This document shows positions 1 to 8,554 of a stretch of DNA of 64,000 nt, in pieces; positions within the stretch are counted from its first letter, which is position 1, and every line of letters begins with the position of its first letter. Made by a program: the position numbers and the translations under genes. The DNA is taken from positions 1 through 64,000 of the forward strand of contig NZ_JAJONF010000030.1 in assembly GCF_021462265.1 (NCBI RefSeq). Direction: 5' to 3'. Origin of the DNA: Streptomyces shenzhenensis. Lineage in GTDB: Bacteria; Actinomycetota; Actinomycetes; Streptomycetales; Streptomycetaceae. The notes beneath the pieces are model-generated. The model made no database searches, was not told the origin of the DNA, and saw nothing but the letters and a program-made list of their open reading frames with translations.

Positions 1-120
1 ATCGGCGCGGTGCGCTTCCCCGCCATCGGCGAGCTGCCGTATCTGCTCACCCTCGCGGGGCACGGCTTCTACTGGTTCCGGCTCTCCCGAGTCGACTCCC
101 GCACCGGCCGTAGGCGCTGA
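1..120 (+). CDS. treS: Trehalose synthase TreS, C-terminal end only
   Basis: This is the last 39 codons of a gene that enters from the left edge; frame 1 ends at a TGA at 118-120. The visible peptide contains IGELPYLLTL and GHGFYWFRL, the typical C-terminal beta-domain ending of maltose/trehalose alpha-glucosyltransferases (GH13). TreS interconverts trehalose and maltose, and in actinobacteria it supplies maltose to the maltokinase encoded 31 bases downstream. Only the tail is visible, so the call leans on this short match and on the neighbour. Another GH13 enzyme with the same tail is possible but less likely. Confidence 0.82.
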   Translation: MGAVRFPAIGELPYLLTLAGHGFYWFRLSRVDSRTGRRR

Positions 121-151
121 GCGTGCGGAGCCGAGGAAAGGACGCGTCACC

Positions 152-1507
152 ATGACGAAGACCGTTGACCCGCCCCGGAGCACTACCGCGGGCCTGGACC
201 GGGCGCTGGTCTCACTGGGCGGGCTGCTGCGCGACTGGCTGCCCCGGCAGCGCTGGTTCGCGGGCAAGGACCGGCCCGTCACGGAGCTGTCCGTGCTGTC
301 CGTGACCGAACTCTTCCCCAGCTGCCTGCACCTGCTGGTCCACGCCGACCACTCCCCCGGCGGGGGCGCCGCCCCGTCCGGCGACTGCTACCAGCTGCTG
401 CTCGGCGTCCGCGAACACCGCGCGCCCGCCCTGGAGCGGGCCTGCCTGGGCCGGGCCGTGAAGGGCCCGCTGGCCGGGCTCGCGGTCTACGACGCCCTGC
501 AGGACCCGCACGCCGCCGAACTGCTCCTGGAGCGGCTGCGCATACCCGGCACGGCGGGCCCGCTGCGCTTCGAGACGGCCCCGCGGGCCCGGATACCCGG
601 TGGACTTACCCCGCGGCTGCTGGACGCCGACCAGTCCAACTCCTCCCTGGTGTACGGCGACTCCTACATCCTGAAGGTGTTCCGGCGGATCCAGCCCGGC
701 GTCAACCCGGACCTGGAGGTGCCCGGCGCGCTGGCCGCGCAGGGCTGCCCGCGGGTGCCTGCGCCGGTGGCCTGGTTCCGGACCACCGAGCCGAGCCCGG
801 CGACGCTCGGGGTGCTGCAGCCCTTCCTGCCGAACGCGGCCGACGGCTGGACCCTCGCCCAGCGCGCGCTCGCCGCCGAGGACGACTTCACCACCGAGGC
901 GCACGAGCTGGGCCGGGCCACCGCGGAGGTGCATCTCGCGCTCGCCGCCGCCCTCCCGTCCGCCGTCCACGACGAACACCGCCGCACCGCCGAGGCGATG
1001 TCGGCACGGCTGGACGCGGCCGCGCACGCGGTGCCGGCGCTGCGGCCGTTCGTACCCGGGCTGCGCGGCGCCTTCGACGCGCTGGCCACCTGTGACACTG
1101 GGCCGCTCGCCCAGCGGATCCACGGCGATCTCCATCTCGGGCAGGTGCTGCGAGCGGACCACGAATGGTTCGTCATCGACTTCGAGGGCGAGCCGTCCCG
1201 GCCGCTCGCCGAGCGGCGCGGCACCCAGTCGCCGGTGCGCGACGTCGCCGGGATGCTGCGGTCCTTCGACTACGCGGCCCGGCAGCGCCGCCCCTGGCGC
1301 CCGGAGTGGGCCCGCCGCTGCCGGGAGGCCTACTGCGCGGGTTACGCTGCCCGGGCCGGCTGGGACCCGCGCGAGACGCACGCCCTGCTGCGCGCCCATG
1401 AGACGGACCGCGCGGTGTACGAGGTGGTGTACGAGGCCAGGCACCGGCCGGCCTGGCTTCCGGTTCCGATGGCCGCGATCGAGCGGCTCGCCCGCTGGAG
1501 AGGCTGA
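152..1507 (+). CDS. mak: Maltokinase (Mak/Pep2)
   Basis: This 451-residue protein should phosphorylate maltose with ATP to maltose-1-phosphate, the substrate of GlgE in the alpha-glucan pathway. The N-terminus has the maltokinase signature LPRQRWFAGKDRP (about residues 30-42). The C-terminal half has the aminoglycoside-kinase-like catalytic segment RIHGDLHLGQVL and then the metal-binding VIDFEGEPSRPLAERR. The ATG start follows GAGGAAAGGA at good spacing. It lies 31 bases after treS and 4 bases before glgB, so the three are probably co-transcribed. The length is usual for the family. Confidence 0.93.
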   Translation: MTKTVDPPRSTTAGLDRALVSLGGLLRDWLPRQRWFAGKDRPVTELSVLSVTELFPSCLHLLVHADHSPGGGAAPSGDCYQLLLGVREHRAPALERACLGRAVKGPLAGLAVYDALQDPHAAELLLERLRIPGTAGPLRFETAPRARIPGGLTPRLLDADQSNSSLVYGDSYILKVFRRIQPGVNPDLEVPGALAAQGCPRVPAPVAWFRTTEPSPATLGVLQPFLPNAADGWTLAQRALAAEDDFTTEAHELGRATAEVHLALAAALPSAVHDEHRRTAEAMSARLDAAAHAVPALRPFVPGLRGAFDALATCDTGPLAQRIHGDLHLGQVLRADHEWFVIDFEGEPSRPLAERRGTQSPVRDVAGMLRSFDYAARQRRPWRPEWARRCREAYCAGYAARAGWDPRETHALLRAHETDRAVYEVVYEARHRPAWLPVPMAAIERLARWRG

Positions 1508-1511
1508 CGTC

Positions 1512-3725
1512 ATGGCACTGCGCGACTCCTCGCTCCCGGAGCCCTCCGGCCCCTCCCGTCCCACGGCCCCGCCCCTGGACGCCGCCGACCGCGGGCGCCT
1601 GCTCGCGGGCGCCCACCACGATCCGCACGCCCTGCTCGGCGCCCGCCCGGTGGACGGCGGCACGCTGTTCCGCGCGCTGCGCCCGCACGCCCGCGCCGTG
1701 GCCGTGCTGGCCGACGGGGTCCGCAGCCCCCTGGCCCCGGAGGGCGACGGGCTCTTCGCGGCCGTGCTGCCCTACCCCGAGGTCCCGTCGTACACGCTCC
1801 TCGTCGAGTACGGGGACGGGGCGGACGGCGTGCACGAGGTCCACGACCCGTACCGCTTCCCGCCCGCGCTCGGCGAGTTCGACCTGCACCTGATCCGGGA
1901 GGGGCGGCACGAACAGCTGTGGAAGGCGCTCGGGGCCGAGCCGATGACCCATGAAGGGGTGGCCGGCACCCGGTTCACCGTATGGGCGCCGAACGCCCAG
2001 GGGGTGCGGGTCGCCGGGGACTTCACGTGCTGGGACGGCACGCAGTTCCCGATGCGTTCGCTCGGCGCGGCCGGGGTGTGGGAGGTGTTCTTGCCGGGGG
2101 TGGGCGACGGCGCCCGGTACAAGTTCGAGATCACCTCCCGGTACGGCGGCCGGTTCCTGAAGGCGGACCCGATGGCCCGGCGGACGGAGGTGCCGCCGGC
2201 GACCGCGTCGATCGTGACGGTGTCCCGGCACGAGTGGGCGGACGCCCGGTGGATGGCGCACCGCGGTGACGTGCCGGTGCACGAGGCGCCGTTCTCGGTG
2301 TACGAGGTGCACCTGCCGTCCTGGCGTCCCGGCCTGACCTACCGGGAACTCGCCGAGCGGCTGCCCGCCTACGTCGGCGACCTGGGCTTCACGCACGTCG
2401 AGTTCATGCCGGTCGCCGAGCACCCCTTCGGCGGCTCCTGGGGCTACCAGGTCACCGGCTTCTACGCGCCGACCTCCCGGCTCGGCACCCCCGACGACTT
2501 CAGGTACCTGGTCGACGCCCTGCACCGGGCGGGCATCGGCGTGATCATGGACTGGGTGCCGGCCCACTTCCCGAAGGACGACTGGGCGCTGGCCCGCTTC
2601 GACGGGGACCCGCTGTACGAGCCCGGGGACGAGCGGCGGGCCGAGCATCCGGACTGGGGGACCTACGAGTTCGATCTCGGCCGGGTGGAGGTGCGCAACT
2701 TCCTGGTCGCCAACGCCGTGTACTGGTGCGAGGAGTTCCACGTCGACGGGCTGCGGGTGGACGCGGTCGCCTCGATGCTCTACCTCGACTACTCGCGGGA
2801 CTCCGGGCAGTGGACGCCCAACGTGTTCGGCGGGCGCGAGGACCTGGACGCGGTGGCGTTCCTCCAGGAGATGAACGCGACCGTGTACCGGCGGGCGCCG
2901 GGCGTGGTGACCATCGCCGAGGAGTCCACCGCGTGGGACGGGGTGACCCGGCCGACCGACAGCGGCGGGCTGGGCTTCGGGCTGAAGTGGAACATGGGCT
3001 GGATGCACGACTCGCTGGAGTACATCCGGCACGAGCCCGTCCACCGCAAGTACCACCACAACGAGATGACCTTCTCGATGGTCTACGCGTACAGCGAGAA
3101 CTACGTCCTGCCGATATCCCATGACGAAGTGGTCCACGGCAAGCGGTCCCTGGTGTCGAAGATGCCCGGCGACTGGTGGCAGCAGCGTGCCAACCACCGC
3201 GCGTATCTGGCCTTCATGTGGGCCCATCCGGGCAAGCAACTGCTCTTCATGGGGCAGGAGTTCGCCCAGGGCGCGGAGTGGTCGCACGCCGACGGCCCCG
3301 ACTGGTGGCTGCTCGACCCGGGGTACGGGGCCGAGGCCGATCACCGGGGTGTCCGGGATCTGGTCCGCGATCTCAACTCCGCCTACCGCGCGCGCCCCGC
3401 GCTGTGGCAGCGCGACACCGATCCGGCGGGCTTCCAGTGGGTCGTGGGGGACGCGGCCGAGGACAACGTCTTCGCCTTCCTGAGGTTCGATGCCGAGGCC
3501 CGGCCGCTGCTGGCGGTCTCCAACCTCTCCCCCGTGGTCCGCCCCGGCTACCGGCTGAGCGTGCCCAAGGGCCTCCCCGTCTGGCAGGAGATCCTCAACA
3601 CCGACAGTGCCCGGTACGGCGGCGGGGACGTCGTCAGCCGGGGGCCGCTGCTCGCCGACGACGGGGCCGTGCGGCTCACGCTGCCCCCGCTCGGCACGGT
3701 GTGGCTGGAGCCTGTCGCCCCGTAG
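1512..3725 (+). CDS. glgB: 1,4-alpha-glucan branching enzyme GlgB
   Basis: This 737-residue GH13 enzyme introduces alpha-1,6 branches into glycogen-like glucan. The N-terminal region and CBM48 cover roughly residues 30-220 (FTVWAPNAQGVRVAGDF), followed by the catalytic barrel. The barrel shows the nucleophile segment VDGLRVDAVASMLYLDYSR, the acid/base Glu in VVTIAEES, and the third Asp in ISHDEVVHGK. The ATG at 1512 is chosen because it begins a normal-length N-terminus 4 bases after the maltokinase stop; upstream codons in this frame shadow the kinase gene. Length and order (treS-mak-glgB) fit the actinobacterial GlgE pathway cluster. glgE itself is not visible and may lie to the left. Confidence 0.96.
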   Translation: MALRDSSLPEPSGPSRPTAPPLDAADRGRLLAGAHHDPHALLGARPVDGGTLFRALRPHARAVAVLADGVRSPLAPEGDGLFAAVLPYPEVPSYTLLVEYGDGADGVHEVHDPYRFPPALGEFDLHLIREGRHEQLWKALGAEPMTHEGVAGTRFTVWAPNAQGVRVAGDFTCWDGTQFPMRSLGAAGVWEVFLPGVGDGARYKFEITSRYGGRFLKADPMARRTEVPPATASIVTVSRHEWADARWMAHRGDVPVHEAPFSVYEVHLPSWRPGLTYRELAERLPAYVGDLGFTHVEFMPVAEHPFGGSWGYQVTGFYAPTSRLGTPDDFRYLVDALHRAGIGVIMDWVPAHFPKDDWALARFDGDPLYEPGDERRAEHPDWGTYEFDLGRVEVRNFLVANAVYWCEEFHVDGLRVDAVASMLYLDYSRDSGQWTPNVFGGREDLDAVAFLQEMNATVYRRAPGVVTIAEESTAWDGVTRPTDSGGLGFGLKWNMGWMHDSLEYIRHEPVHRKYHHNEMTFSMVYAYSENYVLPISHDEVVHGKRSLVSKMPGDWWQQRANHRAYLAFMWAHPGKQLLFMGQEFAQGAEWSHADGPDWWLLDPGYGAEADHRGVRDLVRDLNSAYRARPALWQRDTDPAGFQWVVGDAAEDNVFAFLRFDAEARPLLAVSNLSPVVRPGYRLSVPKGLPVWQEILNTDSARYGGGDVVSRGPLLADDGAVRLTLPPLGTVWLEPVAP

Positions 3726-3828
3726 CCCGCCGAGGGCCCCGGCACGTGTTTCCGCGGCCGGGGCCGGGCAGTCCGGGGTGAAAGACCCCGCCGCGCCCGG
3801 TCGCGGCCCGGCCGGAGGGCGGTTCCAA

Positions 3829-4920
3829 GTGCTGCGTACCGTCGGAGTGGAGGAAGAACTCCTGCTGGTCCACCCGGACAGCGGGGAGCCCATGCCCTGG
3901 TCGGCCGCCGTCCTCGACCGCGCCGCCCGGGAAGATCCCGGACAGGCCGTGTTCCAGATGGAGCTGTTCGGGCAGATGCTGGAGCTCGCGACCAGTCCGC
4001 AGCGGGACATGGCCGAGCTCGGCGCCGAGATCGCGCGGTGCCGCAAGGAGGCGGGCCGGCTGGCGGGCGAGATCGGCTGCGCGGTGGCGGCGCTGGCCAC
4101 CTGTCCCCTGCCGGTCGACCCGGCGCTCACCCGCCACGAGCGCTACCACTGGATGGCCGGGCGGTACGGCGCCGCCATGGCCGACTGGTTCGTCTGCGGC
4201 TGCCATGTACACGTGTCGGTCGAGTCCGACGAGGAAGGGGTCGCCGTCCTCGACCGGATCCGGCCCTGGCTTCCGGTGCTGCGCGCGCTCAGCGTCAACT
4301 CGCCGTACTGGCAGGGCCGGGACTCCGGTTACGCCAGCTTCCGCAGCCGGCTGTGGGCGCGCGGCCCGTCGGCTGGGCCGACCGAGCTGTTCGGCTCGGC
4401 CGAGCGCTACCGGCGGCGGGTCGCGGACATGGTGGCCAGCGGGGTCATCCTCGACACGGGGATGGTGTACTTCGACGCCCGCCTGTCCACGCGCTACCCG
4501 ACGGTGGAGATCCGGGTGGCCGACGTGTGCCTGCGGGCGGACACCACCGTCCTCGTCGCCACGCTGATCCGCGCACTGGTGGAGACGGCCGCGCGCGACT
4601 GGCGGGCCGGGCGGCCGCCGCTCGACCCCGGCGTGAGCATGCTCCGGCTGGCCGCCTGGCTGGCCGCCCGCGACGGCCTGGACCGCGACCTTCTCGACCC
4701 CGTGACCCTGCGGCCCCGGCCCGCGGCCGACGTGGTGCGCGCGCTGCTGGCCCACACCGCGGACGCGCTCGCGGACAGCGGGGACACGGTGGGCGCCGAG
4801 GAGGCCGTCGCACAGCTGCTGTACCGGGGCACCGGCGCCCGCGAGCAGCGGTCGTTCCTGGAGCGCACCGGGAGCCTGCGGGACGTCGTCGTGGAGTGCG
4901 TGCGCCGCACCCAGGGCTGA
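3829..4920 (+). CDS. GCS2-family carboxylate-amine ligase (YbdK-type glutamate-cysteine ligase)
   Basis: The 363-residue product begins VLRTVGVEEELLLV, the conserved N-terminal glutamate-binding strand of the GCS2 family. It continues with FQMELFGQMLELAT, a GCHVHVSV metal/substrate motif near residue 125, and TRYPTVEIRVADV towards the C-terminus. Family members ligate glutamate, or another carboxylate, to an amine using ATP. The true substrate of actinobacterial paralogues is often not glutathione-related, so the specificity is left open. The GTG at 3829 is preferred because GGAGGG lies 9 bases upstream, whereas earlier codons lack a site. It sits 103 bases after glgB on the same strand, with no obvious functional link to glucan metabolism. 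Confidence 0.87.
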   Translation: MLRTVGVEEELLLVHPDSGEPMPWSAAVLDRAAREDPGQAVFQMELFGQMLELATSPQRDMAELGAEIARCRKEAGRLAGEIGCAVAALATCPLPVDPALTRHERYHWMAGRYGAAMADWFVCGCHVHVSVESDEEGVAVLDRIRPWLPVLRALSVNSPYWQGRDSGYASFRSRLWARGPSAGPTELFGSAERYRRRVADMVASGVILDTGMVYFDARLSTRYPTVEIRVADVCLRADTTVLVATLIRALVETAARDWRAGRPPLDPGVSMLRLAAWLAARDGLDRDLLDPVTLRPRPAADVVRALLAHTADALADSGDTVGAEEAVAQLLYRGTGAREQRSFLERTGSLRDVVVECVRRTQG

Positions 4921-5013
4921 GCTTCGTCATCAGGCGGAAACGAGTTGACCGTTCCCGACACGAGCCGCACTCCTCTGGGCTACATTCGACCCGCATCGAC
5001 GACAGTACTGATC

Positions 5014-5029
5014 GGGAGGGTAACCCTCC
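5014..5029 (+). promoter_or_regulatory. Inverted repeat in the leader of the acyl-CoA ligase gene
   Basis: GGAGGG, TAA, CCCTCC forms a perfect 6-bp inverted repeat 19 bases before the ATG at 5049 and 8 bases before its AGGAG ribosome binding site (5038-5042). It could be an operator or a small leader hairpin; the left arm resembles a Shine-Dalgarno sequence itself. No convincing -35/-10 pair was found in the 128-base gap before the gene. Confidence 0.35.
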
Positions 5030-5048
5030 GTACATCCAGGAGCAGCGC

Positions 5049-6950
5049 ATGCGCGACTACGCCCTCGCTCCGACGGCCGCTTCGACCCTGACCGGCGGGC
5101 TCGCCGACATCGTTTTCGAGACGGCGGACCGGAACCCCGCACTGCCGGTACTGGCGCGCCGGCCCGAGGCCGCGGCGCGCTGGGAGCAGGTCACCGCGGC
5201 CGAGCTGCGGGACGAGGTCGTGGACCTGGCCAAGGGGCTGATCGCGTCGGGGATCTCACCCGGGCAGCGGGTGGCCGTGATGGCGCGGACGCGCTACGAG
5301 TGGACGGTGTTCGGCCTCGCGCTGTGGTCGGTGGGGGCGGAGATCGTCCCGATCCATCCGACGTCCTCGCGGGACCAGGTCGAGTGGATCCTGCGGGACG
5401 CCGGCTGTGTGGCCGTGGTGGTCGAGGACGAGCAGGCGGTGATGACCGTCGGCACCGTGTGCGAGGGGCTGCCCGGACTCAAGCACGTGTGGCAGCTGGA
5501 CGCGGACGCGCTGCCCGAGCTGGTGCGCAAGGGCGTCTTCGTCCCGCTGACCACGGTGGAGTCGCTGCGCCGGATCGTGATGCCGGACTCCACGGCGGCC
5601 ATCACCTACACCTCCGGCACCTCGGGCCGCCCGCTGGGCTGCGCGCTGAGCCACCGCGGGCTGGCCTACCCCTGCGACACGCTGCTGGCGGGCTGGGGGC
5701 ACACCGCGGCGCGCCAGGGCGAACAGGCCTCCGTCCTGGCCTTCCTGCCGTTCTCGCACGTGTACGGACTGATGATCATGGTGATCTGTCTGCGCGGCGG
5801 GATCCTGATGGGGCACGAGCCGGAGATGACCGAGGCCGCGCTGGCCGAGGCGCTGCGCACGTTCCGGCCGACCTATCTCTACGCCGTGCCGTCGGTGCTG
5901 GAGAAGGTGTACAAGACGTTCCTGCGCACCTCACAGCAGCACGGCCGGGGGGCGCTGTTCGAGCGGGCCGCGCAGACCGCGCGGGACTTCGCGGCGGCCC
6001 TGGAGCGGCAGCGGCTGGGCACCGGCGCTGGCCCGGGCTTCGACCTGCGGCTGCAACACGCCCTGTACGAGCGGACGGTGTACCGCAAGCTGCGCGGGGC
6101 GCTCGGCGGACGGGTGCTGCGGGCCACGTCCGGCGGCTCCTCGCTCAGCCGGGAACTCACCCTGTTCTACGAGGGCATCGGACTGTACGTCCACGACGGC
6201 TACGGCCTGACCGAGTCCAGCGGCGGGATCACCATGCAGCCGCTGGGCCGGGAGAAGTCGGGCACGGTCGGCCAGGCCCTGCCGGGCACCCAGATCCAGG
6301 TGGCCGACGACGGTGAGATCCTGGTGCGCGGGCCGTCGGTGTTCCAGGGGTACGTCGGTGACGACTACGCGACCCGGGCCGCGCTGCGCGGCGGCTGGCT
6401 GGCCACCGGGGACATCGGGCGGCTGGACTCCGAGGGCTATCTGACCATCACCGGCCGCAAGAAGGACATCATCATCACCAGCAGCGGCAAGAGTGTGGCC
6501 CCGGCCCCGCTGGAGCAGCGGCTGCGGATGCACCCGCTGGTGCACCAGGCGGTGGTCGTCGGCGACGACCGGCCCTGTGTGGGCGCGCTGATCACCCTGG
6601 ACCCCGACTTCCTCGCGCACTGGCGGGGGGCGCTGGCGGTGCCGGGCGACGCGCCCGGGCGCGAGGCACGCGAGGAGAACGCGCTGCGCGAGGAGATCGC
6701 CCGCGCCATCACGTCCGCCAACAGCGTGGTCTCGCGCTCCGAGTCGATCCGGGTCTACCGGGTGCTCCAGGAACCGTTCGCCCCGGGCAACGGCATGCTG
6801 ACACCGTCGATGAAGCTGCGCCGGGACGCCATCGCGCGCCACTACGCGGCCGAGATCGACGCCATGTACCAGGCCCGCTCGCAGGCGGTACGCCGGGCCG
6901 GCCGGCCGGAGCCGGCCGACTGGGACGACTCGGACAACGTCTTCCGCTGA
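5049..6950 (+). CDS. AMP-dependent long-chain acyl-CoA synthetase (FadD15-like)
   Basis: This 633-residue ANL-superfamily enzyme should activate fatty acids with ATP and CoA. The adenylation P-loop is at ITYTSGTSGRPLGCALSH (about residues 182-199), the A5 motif at VHDGYGLTESSGG, and the A7/A8 hinge at GWLATGDIGRLDSEGYLTITGRKKDIII. The C-terminal domain follows with SSGKSVAPAPLEQRL. Its overall form matches the actinobacterial FadD15 group. Oddly, the P-loop lysine usual in this family (GRPKG) is leucine here, which may lower activity or change substrate handling. The ATG at 5049 is chosen because AGGAG sits 6 bases upstream and the upstream frame shadows the previous gene. Confidence 0.93.
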   Translation: MRDYALAPTAASTLTGGLADIVFETADRNPALPVLARRPEAAARWEQVTAAELRDEVVDLAKGLIASGISPGQRVAVMARTRYEWTVFGLALWSVGAEIVPIHPTSSRDQVEWILRDAGCVAVVVEDEQAVMTVGTVCEGLPGLKHVWQLDADALPELVRKGVFVPLTTVESLRRIVMPDSTAAITYTSGTSGRPLGCALSHRGLAYPCDTLLAGWGHTAARQGEQASVLAFLPFSHVYGLMIMVICLRGGILMGHEPEMTEAALAEALRTFRPTYLYAVPSVLEKVYKTFLRTSQQHGRGALFERAAQTARDFAAALERQRLGTGAGPGFDLRLQHALYERTVYRKLRGALGGRVLRATSGGSSLSRELTLFYEGIGLYVHDGYGLTESSGGITMQPLGREKSGTVGQALPGTQIQVADDGEILVRGPSVFQGYVGDDYATRAALRGGWLATGDIGRLDSEGYLTITGRKKDIIITSSGKSVAPAPLEQRLRMHPLVHQAVVVGDDRPCVGALITLDPDFLAHWRGALAVPGDAPGREAREENALREEIARAITSANSVVSRSESIRVYRVLQEPFAPGNGMLTPSMKLRRDAIARHYAAEIDAMYQARSQAVRRAGRPEPADWDDSDNVFR

Positions 6951-7046
6951 GCGGATCACGCGTATTCGCCGCCGGGGTGGGAACTCGCGGCGAAGAAGAG
7001 GAGACCAACGCGACGACGGCCCCCTCGCGGGGCTGAAAGAGACGAG

Positions 7047-7481
7047 ATGGGGACCGGACCACGACGGGACGACAGACGATCCGCGGAGGAGACCGACGGC
7101 TGCACGGTCTCCTTCCCGGGGCGCCTGCGCGATGTGACCGGCGCCCGGCTCGCGGCCGACGGCTACCTCGCGGGCCTCGCCCGCACCTCACCGCCCACCG
7201 GACCCGACTGCTGGAACGACATCCTGCTGGTCGTGACGGAACTGGCCGCCAACGTCGTCCAGTACGCGCCGGGGCCCTTCGAGCTGCGGATGCGCCGTAC
7301 GTACGACGGCGTCCACGTCACGATGCACGACTCCAGCCGGGTCCGGCCCGAGCCGCGGCCCTTCCTCCCGCAGGGGGGCGGGGGCGGCATCGGCTGGCAT
7401 CTGCTGCACAGCCTGTGCGACCAGGTCAGCGTGGTCGTCACCGAAGACGGAAAGGACGTCCACGCCTTCCTGCCCTGGTGA
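7047..7481 (+). CDS. RsbW-like ATP-binding regulatory protein (HATPase_c_2)
   Basis: The 144-residue protein has a GHKL ATPase fold: the N-box is VTELAANVVQYAPG (about residues 64-77) and the glycine-rich lid is GGGGGIGWHLLHSL (about 110-123). There is no histidine-kinase dimerisation domain or membrane segment. Such small soluble ATPases act in Streptomyces as anti-sigma factors or switch kinases towards STAS antagonists. No partner STAS protein is encoded alongside. A SigB/SigF-type sigma factor and a second protein of this kind lie about 5-6 kb downstream. It converges on the methyltransferase gene with a 13-base gap. Confidence 0.85.
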   Translation: MGTGPRRDDRRSAEETDGCTVSFPGRLRDVTGARLAADGYLAGLARTSPPTGPDCWNDILLVVTELAANVVQYAPGPFELRMRRTYDGVHVTMHDSSRVRPEPRPFLPQGGGGGIGWHLLHSLCDQVSVVVTEDGKDVHAFLPW

Positions 7482-7494
7482 GGGCCGGCCGCGG

Positions 7495-8304
7495 TCACTC
7501 GGGCCGGTGCGCGACCACTCCGAACATCGTGACGGACATGTGCACCGCGCCCCGCTCGGCGGCCTCGGCGAGATCGGCGTACAGGGTGTCCCGCTGCTCC
7601 TCCGTGACGGCGCCGGTGCGCACGGCGGACTCGCCGAGCATACGGATCAGCGGCCAGGCGACCGAGCGGTGGTCCTGGAGCAGGGCCTGCGAGCCGCGGT
7701 CGTCCACCACGAACCCGGCGGCGCTCAGCTGGCCGACCAGCCGGCGCCCGGAGTAGGGGTTGGCGCCGCCCAGGGCGGCCGACGTCAGCGCCCGCACCAC
7801 CGCCGGGTCGCCGGGGTGCAGGAGGGTGGTCCCCCAGTCGGTGTCCAGCACGGCCACCCGGCCGCCGGGACGCAGCACCCGGGCCATCTCCGCGATCGCC
7901 CGGCCGGGCTCATGGAGGTGCTGCAGGACCCGCTCGCACCACACGACGTCCATCGAGCCGTCCGGCACCGGCAGGGCCTCCGCGTCGCCGTGCAGGAAGC
8001 GGGCCCGGCTGTGGGCGGAGCGCTCCTCGGCGACCGCGCGCAGACTCGGGTTGACCTCGACGCCGATGGCGACGCCGTCCGGAGCGGCCGCGTCGGCCAG
8101 GGCCCGGGTCTGCGAGCCGGTTCCGGAGCCCACGTCGAGGAGCCGTTCGCCGGGCCGCACCGCCAGTGCCTCCTCGGCCCAGGCGCGCAGCCGCCGTACG
8201 CCGGGGTTGGCGTCCTGACTGTCGAGGGCGGCCACCAGCGGGGAGACGCGGTCCGGGTCGATGTGCCGCTTCTGGAAGCCCGTTCCGGGCTGGGTCTGCG
8301 CCAT
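7495..8304 (-). CDS. SAM-dependent class I methyltransferase
   Basis: This 269-residue Rossmann methyltransferase shows motif I as RLLDVGSGTGSQTRAL (about residues 54-69), then an acidic GVEVNPSL, HGDAEALPVPDGSMDVVWCERVLQHL, and the post-motif ARVLRPGGRVAVLDTDW. This resembles the UbiE/arsenite/small-molecule methyltransferase class, but no substrate can be assigned. The start is the ATG at 8302-8304 (MAQTQPGTGF); longer reading runs through the divergent intergenic region and is unlikely. It is transcribed away from ndh, with 250 bases between them. Confidence 0.88.
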   Translation of the reverse strand: MAQTQPGTGFQKRHIDPDRVSPLVAALDSQDANPGVRRLRAWAEEALAVRPGERLLDVGSGTGSQTRALADAAAPDGVAIGVEVNPSLRAVAEERSAHSRARFLHGDAEALPVPDGSMDVVWCERVLQHLHEPGRAIAEMARVLRPGGRVAVLDTDWGTTLLHPGDPAVVRALTSAALGGANPYSGRRLVGQLSAAGFVVDDRGSQALLQDHRSVAWPLIRMLGESAVRTGAVTEEQRDTLYADLAEAAERGAVHMSVTMFGVVAHRPE

Positions 8305-8554
8305 GGCGGGCACTCTACTGGCGTACGTGATCGCCGTGGGACCGCCTCTGCCCGGACGGAGGTCCGCCGCATGTCTGTGCGACATCCGGTTTCCTGCGGC
8401 GGTCCAGGGGCATGCTGGAGCCCACGCGTTCGGCTCCCTGCCCCGCCCGGCTGGCACAACGGCGTCGGGCACGGTGGGATCGATGTGGTGCGAAGCAAGC
8501 GTTCCTGGGCACGCGAACGGCGTTGAGCCGGACGGCCCGGAACAGCGGAAAGGG

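Noticed and set aside
1173..4130. Open frame of 985 codons opposite maltokinase, glgB and the GCS2 gene
   Set aside because: It spans several real genes and has no domain or start signal.
4945..4986. TTGACC and TACATT as a promoter for the acyl-CoA ligase gene
   Set aside because: The spacing is 30 bases, far too long for a -35/-10 pair.
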